In this document: positions 1 to 6,819 of the stretch, in pieces
Position numbering within the stretch: position 1 is the first letter of the stretch
Layout: each line of letters opens with the position of its first letter
NCBI GenBank assembly: GCA_030951095.1
Contig: JAUZQI010000169.1
Span: 1-7,822, forward strand
From: Mariprofundus sp.
GTDB lineage: Bacteria; Pseudomonadota; Zetaproteobacteria; Mariprofundales; Mariprofundaceae
Direction of reading: 5' to 3'
Length of the DNA stretch: 7,822 nucleotides
Made by a program: the position numbers and the translations under genes
Notes under the pieces: generated by a model
The model's database searches: none
The model's input: the letters and a program-made list of their open reading frames with translations, nothing else
Told to the model about the DNA's origin: nothing

Positions 1-583
1 GCAATAGCGTCAATGTTTCAAATGCCTCATCCAGCGTGCCAAATCCGCCTGCCGTGAGTATGATAGCATCGCTTTCCTTGAGAAAAAATACCTTGCGAGT
101 AAAGAAATACTGGCAGTAAAAATGGCGCGGAGAATCGATCATTACCGGGTTGGGCAATTGCTCCATCGGAAGATTGATATTGATGGCAAAGGAGTTCTTT
201 TCACCGGCCCCTTCATTGGCCGCCTGCATCATGCCACCGCCGCCACCGGTGATAATCATAAAACCGGCTTTTTGCAGAGCTGCGGCGCAACTGTAGGCAT
301 GCTGATAGCGCGGGTGATCTTTCGGTGTTCTGGCCGAGCCGAAAATGGCCACTTTTCGACATGACTGATAGGGTTTGAACACGTCCAGTCCCTGACGTAA
401 TTCAGACAGTATTCTGGACAGCATTTTGATATCTACATTTTCATAGTCGCCGGATACCAGTCGCAGTGTTTCCAGAATCAGGGCGCGTTTATAAGGGGAG
501 TCGTTCTCATAATCGGCGAGCAGCACTTGCACATGATCACGAATACTTTCCGGCAGGACGTCGATGCCGGTCGATTTTCTCAT
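1..583 (-). CDS. LOG-family (lysine decarboxylase-like Rossmann) protein, 3' end outside window
   Basis: The visible 194 residues belong to the LOG / TIGR00730 family, whose characterised members are cytokinin-riboside 5'-monophosphate phosphoribohydrolases or related nucleotide-cleaving enzymes in the cytoplasm. After an N-terminal extension of about 75 residues, the Rossmann core begins with RKVAIFGSART (76-86), followed by the glycine-rich ITGGGGGMMQAANEGA (111-126), the FTRKVFF segment (161-167) with its conserved Arg-Lys, and AGGFGTLDE (178-186), the family's nucleotide-binding PGGxGTxxE signature with Ala for Pro. The C-terminus is cut by the window edge; the extension marks a long-form member rather than the short ~190-residue type. 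ATG 583 has no good Shine-Dalgarno sequence. The frame stays open upstream to a TGA at 749-751, through the inverted-repeat element, with another ATG at 676 and a TTG at 625, so the true start is uncertain. Family is sure; substrate is not. Confidence 0.88.
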   Translation of the reverse strand, partial: MRKSTGIDVLPESIRDHVQVLLADYENDSPYKRALILETLRLVSGDYENVDIKMLSRILSELRQGLDVFKPYQSCRKVAIFGSARTPKDHPRYQHAYSCAAALQKAGFMIITGGGGGMMQAANEGAGEKNSFAININLPMEQLPNPVMIDSPRHFYCQYFFTRKVFFLKESDAIILTAGGFGTLDEAFETLTLL

Positions 584-585
584 AC

Positions 586-754
586 AGCTGAGCCAGTTGC
601 AAAAGGCTGAGTGGATGGGTTGCAATTCCACTTCGAGTGAATTTTTGGAATGGAATGAGGAGCATGGTGGTTCCATTCTCCGAAATTCCAGTTCGACAAT
701 GCGCCGGAGGGGAGAAGTAAATCGCCGTTCACGACTTTTGCAAGTGGCTCAGCT
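586..754. repeat. Compact element bounded by 20-bp inverted repeats, between the OmpA-like and LOG genes
   Basis: Bases 586-605 (AGCTGAGCCAGTTGC then AAAAG) are the reverse complement of 735-754 with one mismatch in 20. Inside lie a perfect 8-bp inverted repeat (GAATGGAA 648-655, TTCCATTC 671-678) and a 13-bp direct repeat with one mismatch (AATTCCACTTCGA 624-636 and AATTCCAGTTCGA 684-696) exactly 60 bases apart. This fills nearly all of the 183-base gap between the two minus-strand genes. It is too long and complex for an ordinary terminator and has no T-run after the stem. Its form suits a small non-autonomous mobile element or dispersed intergenic repeat. No clean target duplication is visible, and whether other copies exist cannot be judged from one window. 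The minus strand is open in the LOG frame through the element. Confidence 0.6.
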
Positions 755-758
755 TGTA

Positions 759-775
759 CCGGATATTTAGTCCGG
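759..775 (-). other. Small hairpin over the stop codon of the OmpA-like gene
   Basis: CCGGA (759-763) and TCCGG (771-775) form a 5-bp stem with a 7-base loop that contains the TAA stop codon of the OmpA-like gene. No T-run follows on the minus strand, so it is not a standard intrinsic terminator. It could protect the 3' end of the message or be chance; it sits directly next to the larger inverted-repeat element. Confidence 0.3.
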
Positions 776-2254
776 TGCATTGATGATGACATCAATACGC
801 CGGTTCATGTCACGTCCCTGTGTAAATTCATTGCTGGCAATAGGGCTGACTTCACCATAACCCAGCGCTTTTAAACGTGGGCCGTCAGCACCGGCGGCAA
901 TGAGAAAATCGCGTACGGCTTCGGCGCGTTTCAGCGATAAAACCTGATTGGGTTTGACATCACCACGGTCGTCAGTGTGACCTTCAATACGCAGGCTGCG
1001 ATCCTGATAAATATCCATGGCCTGTTTCAATCGGCCCAACAAGTCGAAATATTTCGAAGCAACCTTGCTCCTGCCGGAATGGAATTTCAGCCCGGTGAGT
1101 CGAATCAGCAATGAGCCGTCAAGATTGACCAGAATTTCTGCTTCACCCTGTTTGAAAAGTTTTTGTAGTTGCTGTTGCCGTTTTTTCTCGAAAGTTTCCC
1201 GCTCCAGTTTGGCTTTGAATGCTTCCTTGATCGTGGATAACTGGCTTTGCTGCTCCTGCTTCATCTCATCGGTTTGTGCTGCCAGTTTGTTTTGCAGTTC
1301 CGTTCCAAGCCTGGCCATATCCAGACGATGCGCTTCGCGTTCATCGGCCAGTTCTTTGTTCAGCTTTTTTACTGCCCGCAGCAAATCCCTGCTTTCAATA
1401 TCTGTCAACATGGGACTGGATTCACTACTGATCCCCAATTCATGAGCCAGTTGCAGTTTCAGCATTCTTATTTTTAGAATGAGTTCTTCATGGCTGCTGC
1501 GCTTTCTGCGCCATGCCTTGACCTGTTGGGCGACATGTTCGGCTTCACGAGCCAGGTATAAACCGGACTCCGGATATTCAGGTACGGTGCGGGTTCTCCC
1601 CTTGTTGAAGGCTTCCAGTTCAGCCAGTTTATCCTTGGCTGCCTGATAAATGTGCGGCGCATACTGTTTGGCATTGGCATTAGCCGCTTTACCGATTGTG
1701 CTTGCTGTCAGGTTGGTTAGCCATGGCAATGTTTTGTCCAGCACCTGCCTGTAATATTTCGCCGCTTTGTCGGCGTGGATCCGGGTTTGATTCAGCTCCC
1801 CGCGTTCATGTGTCTCAATAGCCAGCGTCAATTCACGTTCAGCACCTTTCACAACCTGTGTTGGTGACAGGTCACTGATTGCCTTGCCGGATGAAGTAAT
1901 GATTGCGGTGATGGCGACTGCACCTTTACGTAAACTCAATAGTCTGGCGAAACGCTGTTTGAAATCTGCGGCGGTATGTTTGGCTTCGGTCAGCTTTTCA
2001 GCTGCTTTAGCCAGCGCAGCATCAACTTCCTGTTGTTTTTCCTGCTCGCTTGCCAGCATGGCAGCACCCATATAGGCCTCGGCGCGTTCGATGGTTTGCG
2101 GGGCGAAGCGATGATTTTCGCCATGGTTGAATGTTTTGATCTGTTGTCGCAACAGTTTCTGATTATTGTCTGTAGCCTGTACTGGTGTACTGAACGATGT
2201 ACTGAACAGCAGTGTGACCAGAAGTGTGATGAGAAAATAGTGAAATTTAGGCAA
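767..2254 (-). CDS. Secreted coiled-coil protein with C-terminal OmpA peptidoglycan-binding domain
   Basis: The 495-residue product begins with a signal peptide (Lys3, hydrophobic core 6-20, likely cleavage after Pro-Val-Gln-Ala at 27), so it is exported. Residues 45-260 are Ala/Glu/Lys-rich helices resembling two DUF4398-type helical units. Residues about 290-375 are a highly charged coiled coil. Residues 380-493 form an OmpA-like domain: EGHTDDRGD (424-432), N436, LSLKRAEAV (439-447) and NRRID (484-488) fit the pocket that grips diaminopimelate in peptidoglycan. There is no beta-barrel. It probably acts as a periplasmic peptidoglycan-attached spacer or scaffold; partners are unknown. I chose TTG 2254 because it gives a proper signal peptide and has an AAAGGA site about 9 bases upstream. 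The in-frame codons further upstream lie in nadA and would add 33 unsuited residues. The 8-base overlap with nadA suggests translational coupling. Confidence 0.85.
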   Translation of the reverse strand: MPKFHYFLITLLVTLLFSTSFSTPVQATDNNQKLLRQQIKTFNHGENHRFAPQTIERAEAYMGAAMLASEQEKQQEVDAALAKAAEKLTEAKHTAADFKQRFARLLSLRKGAVAITAIITSSGKAISDLSPTQVVKGAERELTLAIETHERGELNQTRIHADKAAKYYRQVLDKTLPWLTNLTASTIGKAANANAKQYAPHIYQAAKDKLAELEAFNKGRTRTVPEYPESGLYLAREAEHVAQQVKAWRRKRSSHEELILKIRMLKLQLAHELGISSESSPMLTDIESRDLLRAVKKLNKELADEREAHRLDMARLGTELQNKLAAQTDEMKQEQQSQLSTIKEAFKAKLERETFEKKRQQQLQKLFKQGEAEILVNLDGSLLIRLTGLKFHSGRSKVASKYFDLLGRLKQAMDIYQDRSLRIEGHTDDRGDVKPNQVLSLKRAEAVRDFLIAAGADGPRLKALGYGEVSPIASNEFTQGRDMNRRIDVIINAPD

Positions 2255-3350
2255 GGTGTAGCATCCTTTCCAGTGCCAGCCTGGCCCAGCGTTTTTGTTG
2301 TTGAGGCACTGTGATTTGATTGTTAATGGTCTGATGGCCGTTCCGGGAATCACGGATGGATGTCAGAGCTGCGCACAGGTGTTGCGGATCGGTGCGAAAC
2401 ATGGTTGAGCACATGCATACCATGGGAGAGAGAAACCAGATGGGTTTGTCCGGAAACTGAATACGCAGGCGATTGACAAGATTCAATTCTGTACCAATGG
2501 CAAACGCCTGTCCTGTTTCAGCTTCTGATACTCGTTTGATAATCATTTCGGTCGAACCGACGAAATCGGCTGTTTCACAAACAGCACGCGAACATTCCGG
2601 ATGGGCCAGAATTTCAATGTCTGCATGATTGCGGCGCATGGTGTCGGTATGTTCCGGTTTGAACAGCTGATGTACCGAACAAAAACCTTTCCATAGAATA
2701 AGACGTGCTTTTTCGATTGCATCCGCGTGATTACCACCCATGGGTAAAGCAGGGTCCCAGATGATCATGTCTGAATCAGGTACGCCCATCGCCATGGCTG
2801 TGTTTTCACCCAGATGTTGATCCGGGAAGAAAAGGATTTTTTCACGGTTGCCCCAACTCCATTCAAGAACTTTCTGTGCATTGCCGGAGGTGCAGACAAT
2901 ACCGCCATGTTCGCCGCAGAATGATTTCAGGGCCGCAGTGGAATTGATATAGGTGACCGGAGTAACGCACTCATCCGGATTGATGATTTCGGAGAGTTGC
3001 TGCCAGCAGCGTGTTACCTGCTCATCATCCGCCATATCCGCCATCGAACAGCCGGCAGCCAGATCGGGCAGAATCACGGTCTGGTCATCACTGGTCAGAA
3101 TATCGGCAGTTTCAGCCATGAAATGCACACCGCAGAAAATGATGTAAGGGGCGCTGGTCTCAGCGGCTTGCTGAGATAATTTTAATGAATCTCCGGATAC
3201 ATCGGCGAAGGCAAACACTTCCTCGCGTTGATAATGGTGACCGAGAATCAGCACCTGATCACCGAGTTCGGCTTTCAGTTGCTTGATTTGTTCGAGAATA
3301 TCGGTTTCGGGTGTATCGTAAAGCTGCGTCAGCAGCGCCTGTGCATTCAT
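2247..3350 (-). CDS. nadA: Quinolinate synthase NadA
   Basis: NadA condenses iminoaspartate with dihydroxyacetone phosphate to quinolinate in de novo NAD synthesis, using an oxygen-sensitive [4Fe-4S] cluster in the cytoplasm. The 367-residue protein has the three-fold repeat architecture expected of the family: GHHYQREEV (37-45), PDLAAGCSMADM (95-106) with the first cluster cysteine C101, CTSGNAQ (153-159), PDQHLG (176-181), HPEC (250-253) with C253, GSTEMI (265-270) and VCMCSTM (311-317) with C312 or C314 as the third ligand. Length and the CMCSTM motif resemble the Bacillus-like form more than the E. coli one. ATG 3350 is preceded only by a weak GGAA; an in-frame TTG at 3386 would add 12 unlikely residues. 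No nadB or nadC is nearby. The gene is divergent from ilvD and overlaps the OmpA-like gene downstream. Confidence 0.95.
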   Translation of the reverse strand: MNAQALLTQLYDTPETDILEQIKQLKAELGDQVLILGHHYQREEVFAFADVSGDSLKLSQQAAETSAPYIIFCGVHFMAETADILTSDDQTVILPDLAAGCSMADMADDEQVTRCWQQLSEIINPDECVTPVTYINSTAALKSFCGEHGGIVCTSGNAQKVLEWSWGNREKILFFPDQHLGENTAMAMGVPDSDMIIWDPALPMGGNHADAIEKARLILWKGFCSVHQLFKPEHTDTMRRNHADIEILAHPECSRAVCETADFVGSTEMIIKRVSEAETGQAFAIGTELNLVNRLRIQFPDKPIWFLSPMVCMCSTMFRTDPQHLCAALTSIRDSRNGHQTINNQITVPQQQKRWARLALERMLHLA

Positions 3351-3549
3351 ATGCCAAAGTTTCCGGCCCCGTCCACTCCTTGTCAAATAAGCCTGATTAG
3401 GGCTATTCGGGATAATTCACTGCAGAGTACGAAAAGGATACAGAAGAAAAACAAAAAGAATGGCATTGGGCGCGCTGTGAGCAACCAGTTGCGTGCAACA
3501 AGGCACAAGTCTGGGTACGATTCGCACAAGTTTTGACTGGAGATATTTT
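3351..3549. promoter_or_regulatory. Divergent control region between nadA and ilvD
   Basis: These 199 bases separate the divergent starts and must hold the ilvD promoter and probably that of nadA. I see no convincing -35/-10 pair for either. Visible structure: a bulged stem of AATA/TATT and GCC/GGC arms around TGATTAG (3386-3407) in the nadA leader; overlapping dyads GCAAC, GTTGC, GCAAC at 3481-3485, 3488-3492 and 3495-3499, where the middle arm can pair with either neighbour; and a direct repeat GCACAAGT at 3503-3510 and 3524-3531, spaced 21 bases apart, about two helical turns. These look more like protein-binding sites than an attenuator: I find no leader peptide rich in Ile/Val/Leu codons and no T-run terminator before ilvD. 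Confidence 0.45.
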
Positions 3550-5400
3550 ATGCCTGTTTATCGTTCACGCACCACCACCCATGGCCGCAATATGGCCGGT
3601 GCCCGCTCATTATGGCGTGCTACAGGCATGAAAGACGGAGATTTTGATAAACCGATTATTGCGGTGGTGAATTCCTTTACCCAGTTCGTGCCGGGGCATG
3701 TGCATCTGAAAGATTTGGGGCAGATGGTGGCACGTGAGATCGAGGCCGCCGGTGGTGTGGCCAAGGAGTTCAATACCATCGCCGTGGATGACGGTATCGC
3801 CATGGGGCATGGCGGTATGCTGTATTCATTGCCGAGTCGCGAGATCATTGCCGACTCAGTGGAATATATGGCCAATGCCCATTGCGCCGATGCGCTGGTC
3901 TGCATCTCCAACTGCGATAAAATCACCCCGGGTATGATGATGGCGGCACTACGTTTGAATATTCCGGCCGTGTTTGTCTCCGGCGGCCCGATGGAAGCGG
4001 GCAAAATAACCATTGATAATCGTGAGAAATTACTTGACCTGGTCGATGCCATGGTGATGGCGGCTGATCCGAATGAATCGGATGAGGATGTGGCAGCAGT
4101 GGAGCGTTCGGCCTGCCCAACCTGTGGTTCCTGTTCCGGTATGTTTACTGCCAATTCGATGAATTGTTTGGCTGAAGCACTGGGGCTGGCATTGCCGGGT
4201 AACGGTTCACTGCTGGCAACGCACAGTGATCGCAAAGAACTGTTCCTTGAAGCAGGCCGTTTGGTTGTAGATTTATGCAAACGTTATTATGAAGGGGATG
4301 ATGCATCCGTATTACCACGCTCAATTGCCACTTTCGAAGCGTTTGAAAATGCCATAGCGCTGGATATTGCCATGGGCGGCAGCACCAACACCGTCCTGCA
4401 TCTGCTGGCCTGTGCACAGGAAGCTGGTGTCGATTTCACCATGCAGGACATCGACCGCATGAGCCGCAAAGTACCCAACCTGTGCAAGGTTGCCCCTGCG
4501 GTTCAACAGTATCATATGGAAGATGTGCATCGTGCCGGCGGTGTCATCGGTATTCTGGCCGAACTGGATCGGGATGGATTGCTGCATCGAGATGTTCCCA
4601 CGGTACACACAGCCACGCTGGGTCAGGCACTCGATGCCAATGATATCATGAATGAAGTCAATTCAGGCCCGCGAGAAATGTTCCGTGCAGCGCCGGGCGG
4701 TATTCCGACTCAGGTAGCATTTTCACAATCTGAGCGCTGGAAAACACTGGATACCGATCGTGAATCCGGCTGCATTCGCAGTGTTGGACATGCGTATTCG
4801 AAAGAGGGCGGTTTGGCGGTTCTCTTCGGCAATATTGCCGAACGGGGCTGCATCGTAAAAACCGCCGGTGTGGATGAATCCATTTGGACGTTCAGCGGTA
4901 CTGCTCGCGTATTTGAATCTCAGGATGATGCCGTGACTGCTATCCTGAATGATAAAGTCGTTGCCGGCGATGTGGTGGTTATCCGTTACGAAGGCCCGAA
5001 AGGTGGCCCCGGCATGCAGGAAATGTTGTACCCGACTTCATACCTGAAATCCAAGGGTATGGGCAAAGTCTGTGCCCTGCTTACTGATGGTCGTTTCTCC
5101 GGTGGTACATCCGGTCTATCCATCGGGCATGCATCACCCGAGGCAGCAGAAGGTGGTGCAATCGGTCTGATCGAAGGGGGTGATACGATTGAAGTCGATA
5201 TCCCCAACCGCACGATCAATCTGACTGTGTCTGATGATGAACTTGCAATCCGTCGCGCCGCAATGGAAGCGAAAGGCACAGATGCATGGCAACCTGTGAA
5301 TCGCGATCGTGTTGTTTCCAAAGCGCTACAAGCCTATGCGGCACTGACGACTTCAGCAGATAAAGGTGCGGTTCGTGATTTGGGCCAGTTAAAACAATGA
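3550..5400 (+). CDS. ilvD: Dihydroxy-acid dehydratase IlvD
   Basis: IlvD dehydrates 2,3-dihydroxy-isovalerate and 2,3-dihydroxy-3-methylvalerate to the 2-keto acids, the third common step of valine and isoleucine synthesis and the source of the precursor for leucine and pantothenate. The 616 residues equal the E. coli enzyme in length and numbering: start [14 protein letters not shown], metal ligands D81 and D123, Fe-S cysteines C122 ([10 protein letters not shown]) and C195 (CPTCGSC), carbamylatable K124, E491, and the catalytic serine S517 in [10 protein letters not shown]. The start at 3550 is set by this homology and by GGAG seven bases upstream; the frame is open further upstream to 3493 but adds nothing family-like. 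The gene appears intact. No other ilv gene is adjacent, so regulation would depend on the short divergent region before it. A lipoprotein gene follows after 75 bases. Confidence 0.98.
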   Translation: MPVYRSRTTTHGRNMAGARSLWRATGMKDGDFDKPIIAVVNSFTQFVPGHVHLKDLGQMVAREIEAAGGVAKEFNTIAVDDGIAMGHGGMLYSLPSREIIADSVEYMANAHCADALVCISNCDKITPGMMMAALRLNIPAVFVSGGPMEAGKITIDNREKLLDLVDAMVMAADPNESDEDVAAVERSACPTCGSCSGMFTANSMNCLAEALGLALPGNGSLLATHSDRKELFLEAGRLVVDLCKRYYEGDDASVLPRSIATFEAFENAIALDIAMGGSTNTVLHLLACAQEAGVDFTMQDIDRMSRKVPNLCKVAPAVQQYHMEDVHRAGGVIGILAELDRDGLLHRDVPTVHTATLGQALDANDIMNEVNSGPREMFRAAPGGIPTQVAFSQSERWKTLDTDRESGCIRSVGHAYSKEGGLAVLFGNIAERGCIVKTAGVDESIWTFSGTARVFESQDDAVTAILNDKVVAGDVVVIRYEGPKGGPGMQEMLYPTSYLKSKGMGKVCALLTDGRFSGGTSGLSIGHASPEAAEGGAIGLIEGGDTIEVDIPNRTINLTVSDDELAIRRAAMEAKGTDAWQPVNRDRVVSKALQAYAALTTSADKGAVRDLGQLKQ

Positions 5401-5475
5401 TTGATCGGCCCTTTTTGGTGTATACGTTTTTACCCGGGCACTACAAAGTAAGCTGGAGCTGTTGAGGATATGATT

Positions 5476-6165
5476 ATGAAAAGATATGTTTTTGTTGCGG
5501 CGATTTTGATGCTGCCTGCGTGCACCACGACAACACACCAGGAGCCAACGCATCATGAAAAATCTGCCATACAGATTGATAAGGCGGATGTTGCTGTAGT
5601 CGGAAATCAAAGTGACCGAATTATTCGGGATGATGTCATTATCGGTGACGTGCTGGGAGGACTGGTCGGGGCATTTCTCGATGCGGACAGGGGTGATCGT
5701 ATTCATGCATCAGAAGCGCGTTATCACCGCCGCAATTGTAATCAGGGTAATGCCTACTTTAGCAAGGCAAGGCAGACCAGCGATCTGGAAGAACGGCTTG
5801 CGTTCATGCAAGAAGGCATTCGGTATTGCCCTGACAATCCGGCTGCCCACAATGATTTGGGGTTGGGTCTGATGCTTTGGGGAGATTTGACCGCTGCACG
5901 TACACACTTTGCTTACGCACTCAGACTTGACTCCGATTACAATCCGGCCCGGATCAATCTCTCCCGCATACAATATAATCAGAAGCCGGGGCAGAAGGTA
6001 GAACAGGGCAGTAATAATGAGGGCGGGCATCATGGTGCCGGAGCTGCTGCACATCGCGGTAGCTGGGAGAAACATTACCAGAACAGCGAAGAGCATCTCG
6101 AGAGACGCAAAAGGTGGAGTGATCGGCAGAAAAAACTCATAAAACAAAATGGAAGATATGATTGA
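5476..6165 (+). CDS. TPR-containing outer-membrane lipoprotein, function unknown
   Basis: The 229-residue product has a short signal peptide ending in the lipobox LPAC (13-16), so C16 would be lipidated. Thr follows at +2 rather than Asp, which predicts sorting to the outer membrane. A glycine-containing stretch GDVLGGLVGAFLDAD (57-71) could lie against or dip into a membrane. Residues about 88-165 form roughly two TPR-like helical repeats (DNPAAHNDLGLGLMLWGDLTAA, then LDSDYNPARINL), usually a protein-binding surface. The tail from about 166 is His/Gly-rich, then very basic and polar. ATG 5476 is preferred over ATG 5470 because the GAGG at 5464-5467 lies eight bases from the former and only two from the latter. 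It lies 75 bases after ilvD in the same direction with no clear terminator between, so co-transcription is possible though a functional link is not apparent. I do not recognise a named family. Confidence 0.85.
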   Translation: MKRYVFVAAILMLPACTTTTHQEPTHHEKSAIQIDKADVAVVGNQSDRIIRDDVIIGDVLGGLVGAFLDADRGDRIHASEARYHRRNCNQGNAYFSKARQTSDLEERLAFMQEGIRYCPDNPAAHNDLGLGLMLWGDLTAARTHFAYALRLDSDYNPARINLSRIQYNQKPGQKVEQGSNNEGGHHGAGAAAHRGSWEKHYQNSEEHLERRKRWSDRQKKLIKQNGRYD

Positions 6166-6194
6166 TTATCTGGCTGCATAGTTCGCTACCCGGG

Positions 6195-6222
6195 CAATCA
6201 ATGGGGGTAACCCTGTTGATTG
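6195..6222 (+). terminator. 12-bp hairpin with GTAA tetraloop after the lipoprotein gene
   Basis: CAATCAATGGGG pairs with CCCTGTTGATTG over 12 consecutive positions (ten Watson-Crick and two G-T pairs), closing a GTAA loop of the stable GNRA class. It starts 29 bases after the lipoprotein stop. There is no T-run afterwards, so it is at best an atypical intrinsic terminator or a 3'-end protecting structure. It lies just before the MITE-like element. Confidence 0.5.
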
Positions 6223-6236
6223 GATGAGTTGATCAG

Positions 6237-6520
6237 TTAGGGTCTGTTCACACTAATTCTGATTGAAGCGTTGCTACCCCATTGAGGCCAGTCAAGGCGC
6301 AAGGAGTGAGATTTGGTTGTTCCAAATAAACGATGAGCAACGCTAAATGGTCTCGATTGTTTTGAACCAGGCCGGGGCGCAGCCCAGCGGGAGATGCCAT
6401 TTTTGCACGCTGCCACGTTATTTCTCACTGAAATGCATTCAGCACATTGCACTCGAAATGCCTTACAGCGCCAAAAATAGCTATATCGCTACAGCCAGAA
6501 TTAGTGTGAACAGATCCTAG
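6237..6520. mobile_element. MITE-like non-autonomous element with 25-bp terminal inverted repeats
   Basis: Bases 6237-6261 match the reverse complement of 6496-6520 at 23 of 25 positions; the shared core is TCTGTTCACACTAATTCTG. The ends read TTAG next to GGTCTG on the left and GATC next to CTAG on the right. That fits either a 2-bp TA duplication (mariner/IS630-like or some IS5 relatives, element 6240-6517) or a near-identical 4-bp YTAR target (IS5-like, element 6241-6516). The interior has no credible gene, but contains a second inverted repeat, AGCGTTGCT (6267-6275) with AGCAACGCT (6336-6344). A 71-codon minus-strand frame (6237-6452) ends in the left repeat and has the look of translated repeat DNA. 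Size, termini and lack of a transposase indicate a MITE mobilised in trans. Which family is inference; copy number cannot be judged here. Confidence 0.75.
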
Positions 6521-6527
6521 TACCCTG

Positions 6528-6560
6528 CACTGATGCAGTGTTCTCCCTGAATCCATCAGG
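6528..6560 (-). other. Two tandem small hairpins downstream of the NrtS-like gene
   Basis: CACTG (6528-6532) with CAGTG (6536-6540), and CCTGA (6546-6550) with TCAGG (6556-6560), form two short stems within 50 bases after the minus-strand stop at 6577. Neither is followed by a T-run on the minus strand. They may slow or protect the 3' end of the transcript, but could be chance. Confidence 0.3.
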
Positions 6561-6576
6561 TGCGTAGAAAGGATAA

Positions 6577-6819
6577 TCAGGGTTCGTTTTGAGGGTTGCT
6601 CCGGCAGGAGTGGTAGGCGCTGATACTCGACAGGGTTGAGACGGTATAGGGTACAACCATGGTCAGGGCGCTTTTTAGCCAGGCTGTTGAGTCCATGGTG
6701 CCAGCGACGATGGCATCGCCGTGGTTGATGAAGACCAGAATCGGCCCGTCAACCAGGGCAAAGCGTAGTGCAGTGCGGATAACTTCCGGTTGGCGGGCTG
6801 TGTGCAGATGTTTTCTCAT
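6577..6819 (-). CDS. nrtS: NrtS-like small nitrate/nitrite transport membrane protein
   Basis: The 80-residue product matches what I know of the NrtS family, small proteins with two membrane spans shown to mediate nitrate uptake in a marine cyanobacterium and found in marine proteobacteria. The family core is visible: VIRTALRFALVDGPILVFINHGD (about 13-35) is the first span with the INHGD loop, and WLKSALTMVVPYTVSTLSSISAY (47-69) is the second span with the VPYTVST motif. Family members likely act as oligomers in the inner membrane. ATG 6819 gives a typical length, but its Shine-Dalgarno site is poor. The frame is open upstream to a TTG at 6879, and a weak promoter candidate (TTGCCC at 6893-6898, AT-rich -10 near 6868-6874) would exclude that longer form. 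No nitrate reductase or second nrtS is adjacent. Family call is from remembered motifs. Confidence 0.75.
   Translation of the reverse strand: MRKHLHTARQPEVIRTALRFALVDGPILVFINHGDAIVAGTMDSTAWLKSALTMVVPYTVSTLSSISAYHSCRSNPQNEP

Noticed and set aside
580..795. 71-codon minus-strand frame across the intergenic element
   Set aside because: It overlaps the end of the OmpA-like gene and both inverted repeats, has no good ribosome site, and its composition is that of translated repeat DNA.
1017..1445. 142-codon plus-strand frame antisense to the OmpA-like gene
   Set aside because: Its Ser/Cys-rich low-complexity sequence is the mirror of a Lys/Glu/Ala-rich coiled coil; not a gene.
3351..3386. Longer nadA start at TTG 3386
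   Set aside because: It adds 12 basic residues not typical of the family; the AAGGAG lies downstream of that TTG, so it cannot serve it, and is too far (about 25 bases) from ATG 3350 to be its site either.
3228..3536. 102-codon plus-strand frame over the nadA start and the ilvD leader
   Set aside because: It is antisense to nadA with no family resemblance and no ribosome site; the strand is explained by nadA.
3558..4280. 240-codon minus-strand frame antisense to ilvD
   Set aside because: A shadow of the highly conserved ilvD coding strand, without a start signal or recognisable domain.
5401..5426. Possible promoter TTGATC / TATACG before the lipoprotein gene
   Set aside because: The spacer would be only 14 bases; too short to claim.
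6237..6452. 71-codon minus-strand frame inside the MITE-like element
   Set aside because: It ends within the terminal repeat, shows no domain or ribosome site, and is best explained as chance reading of the element.
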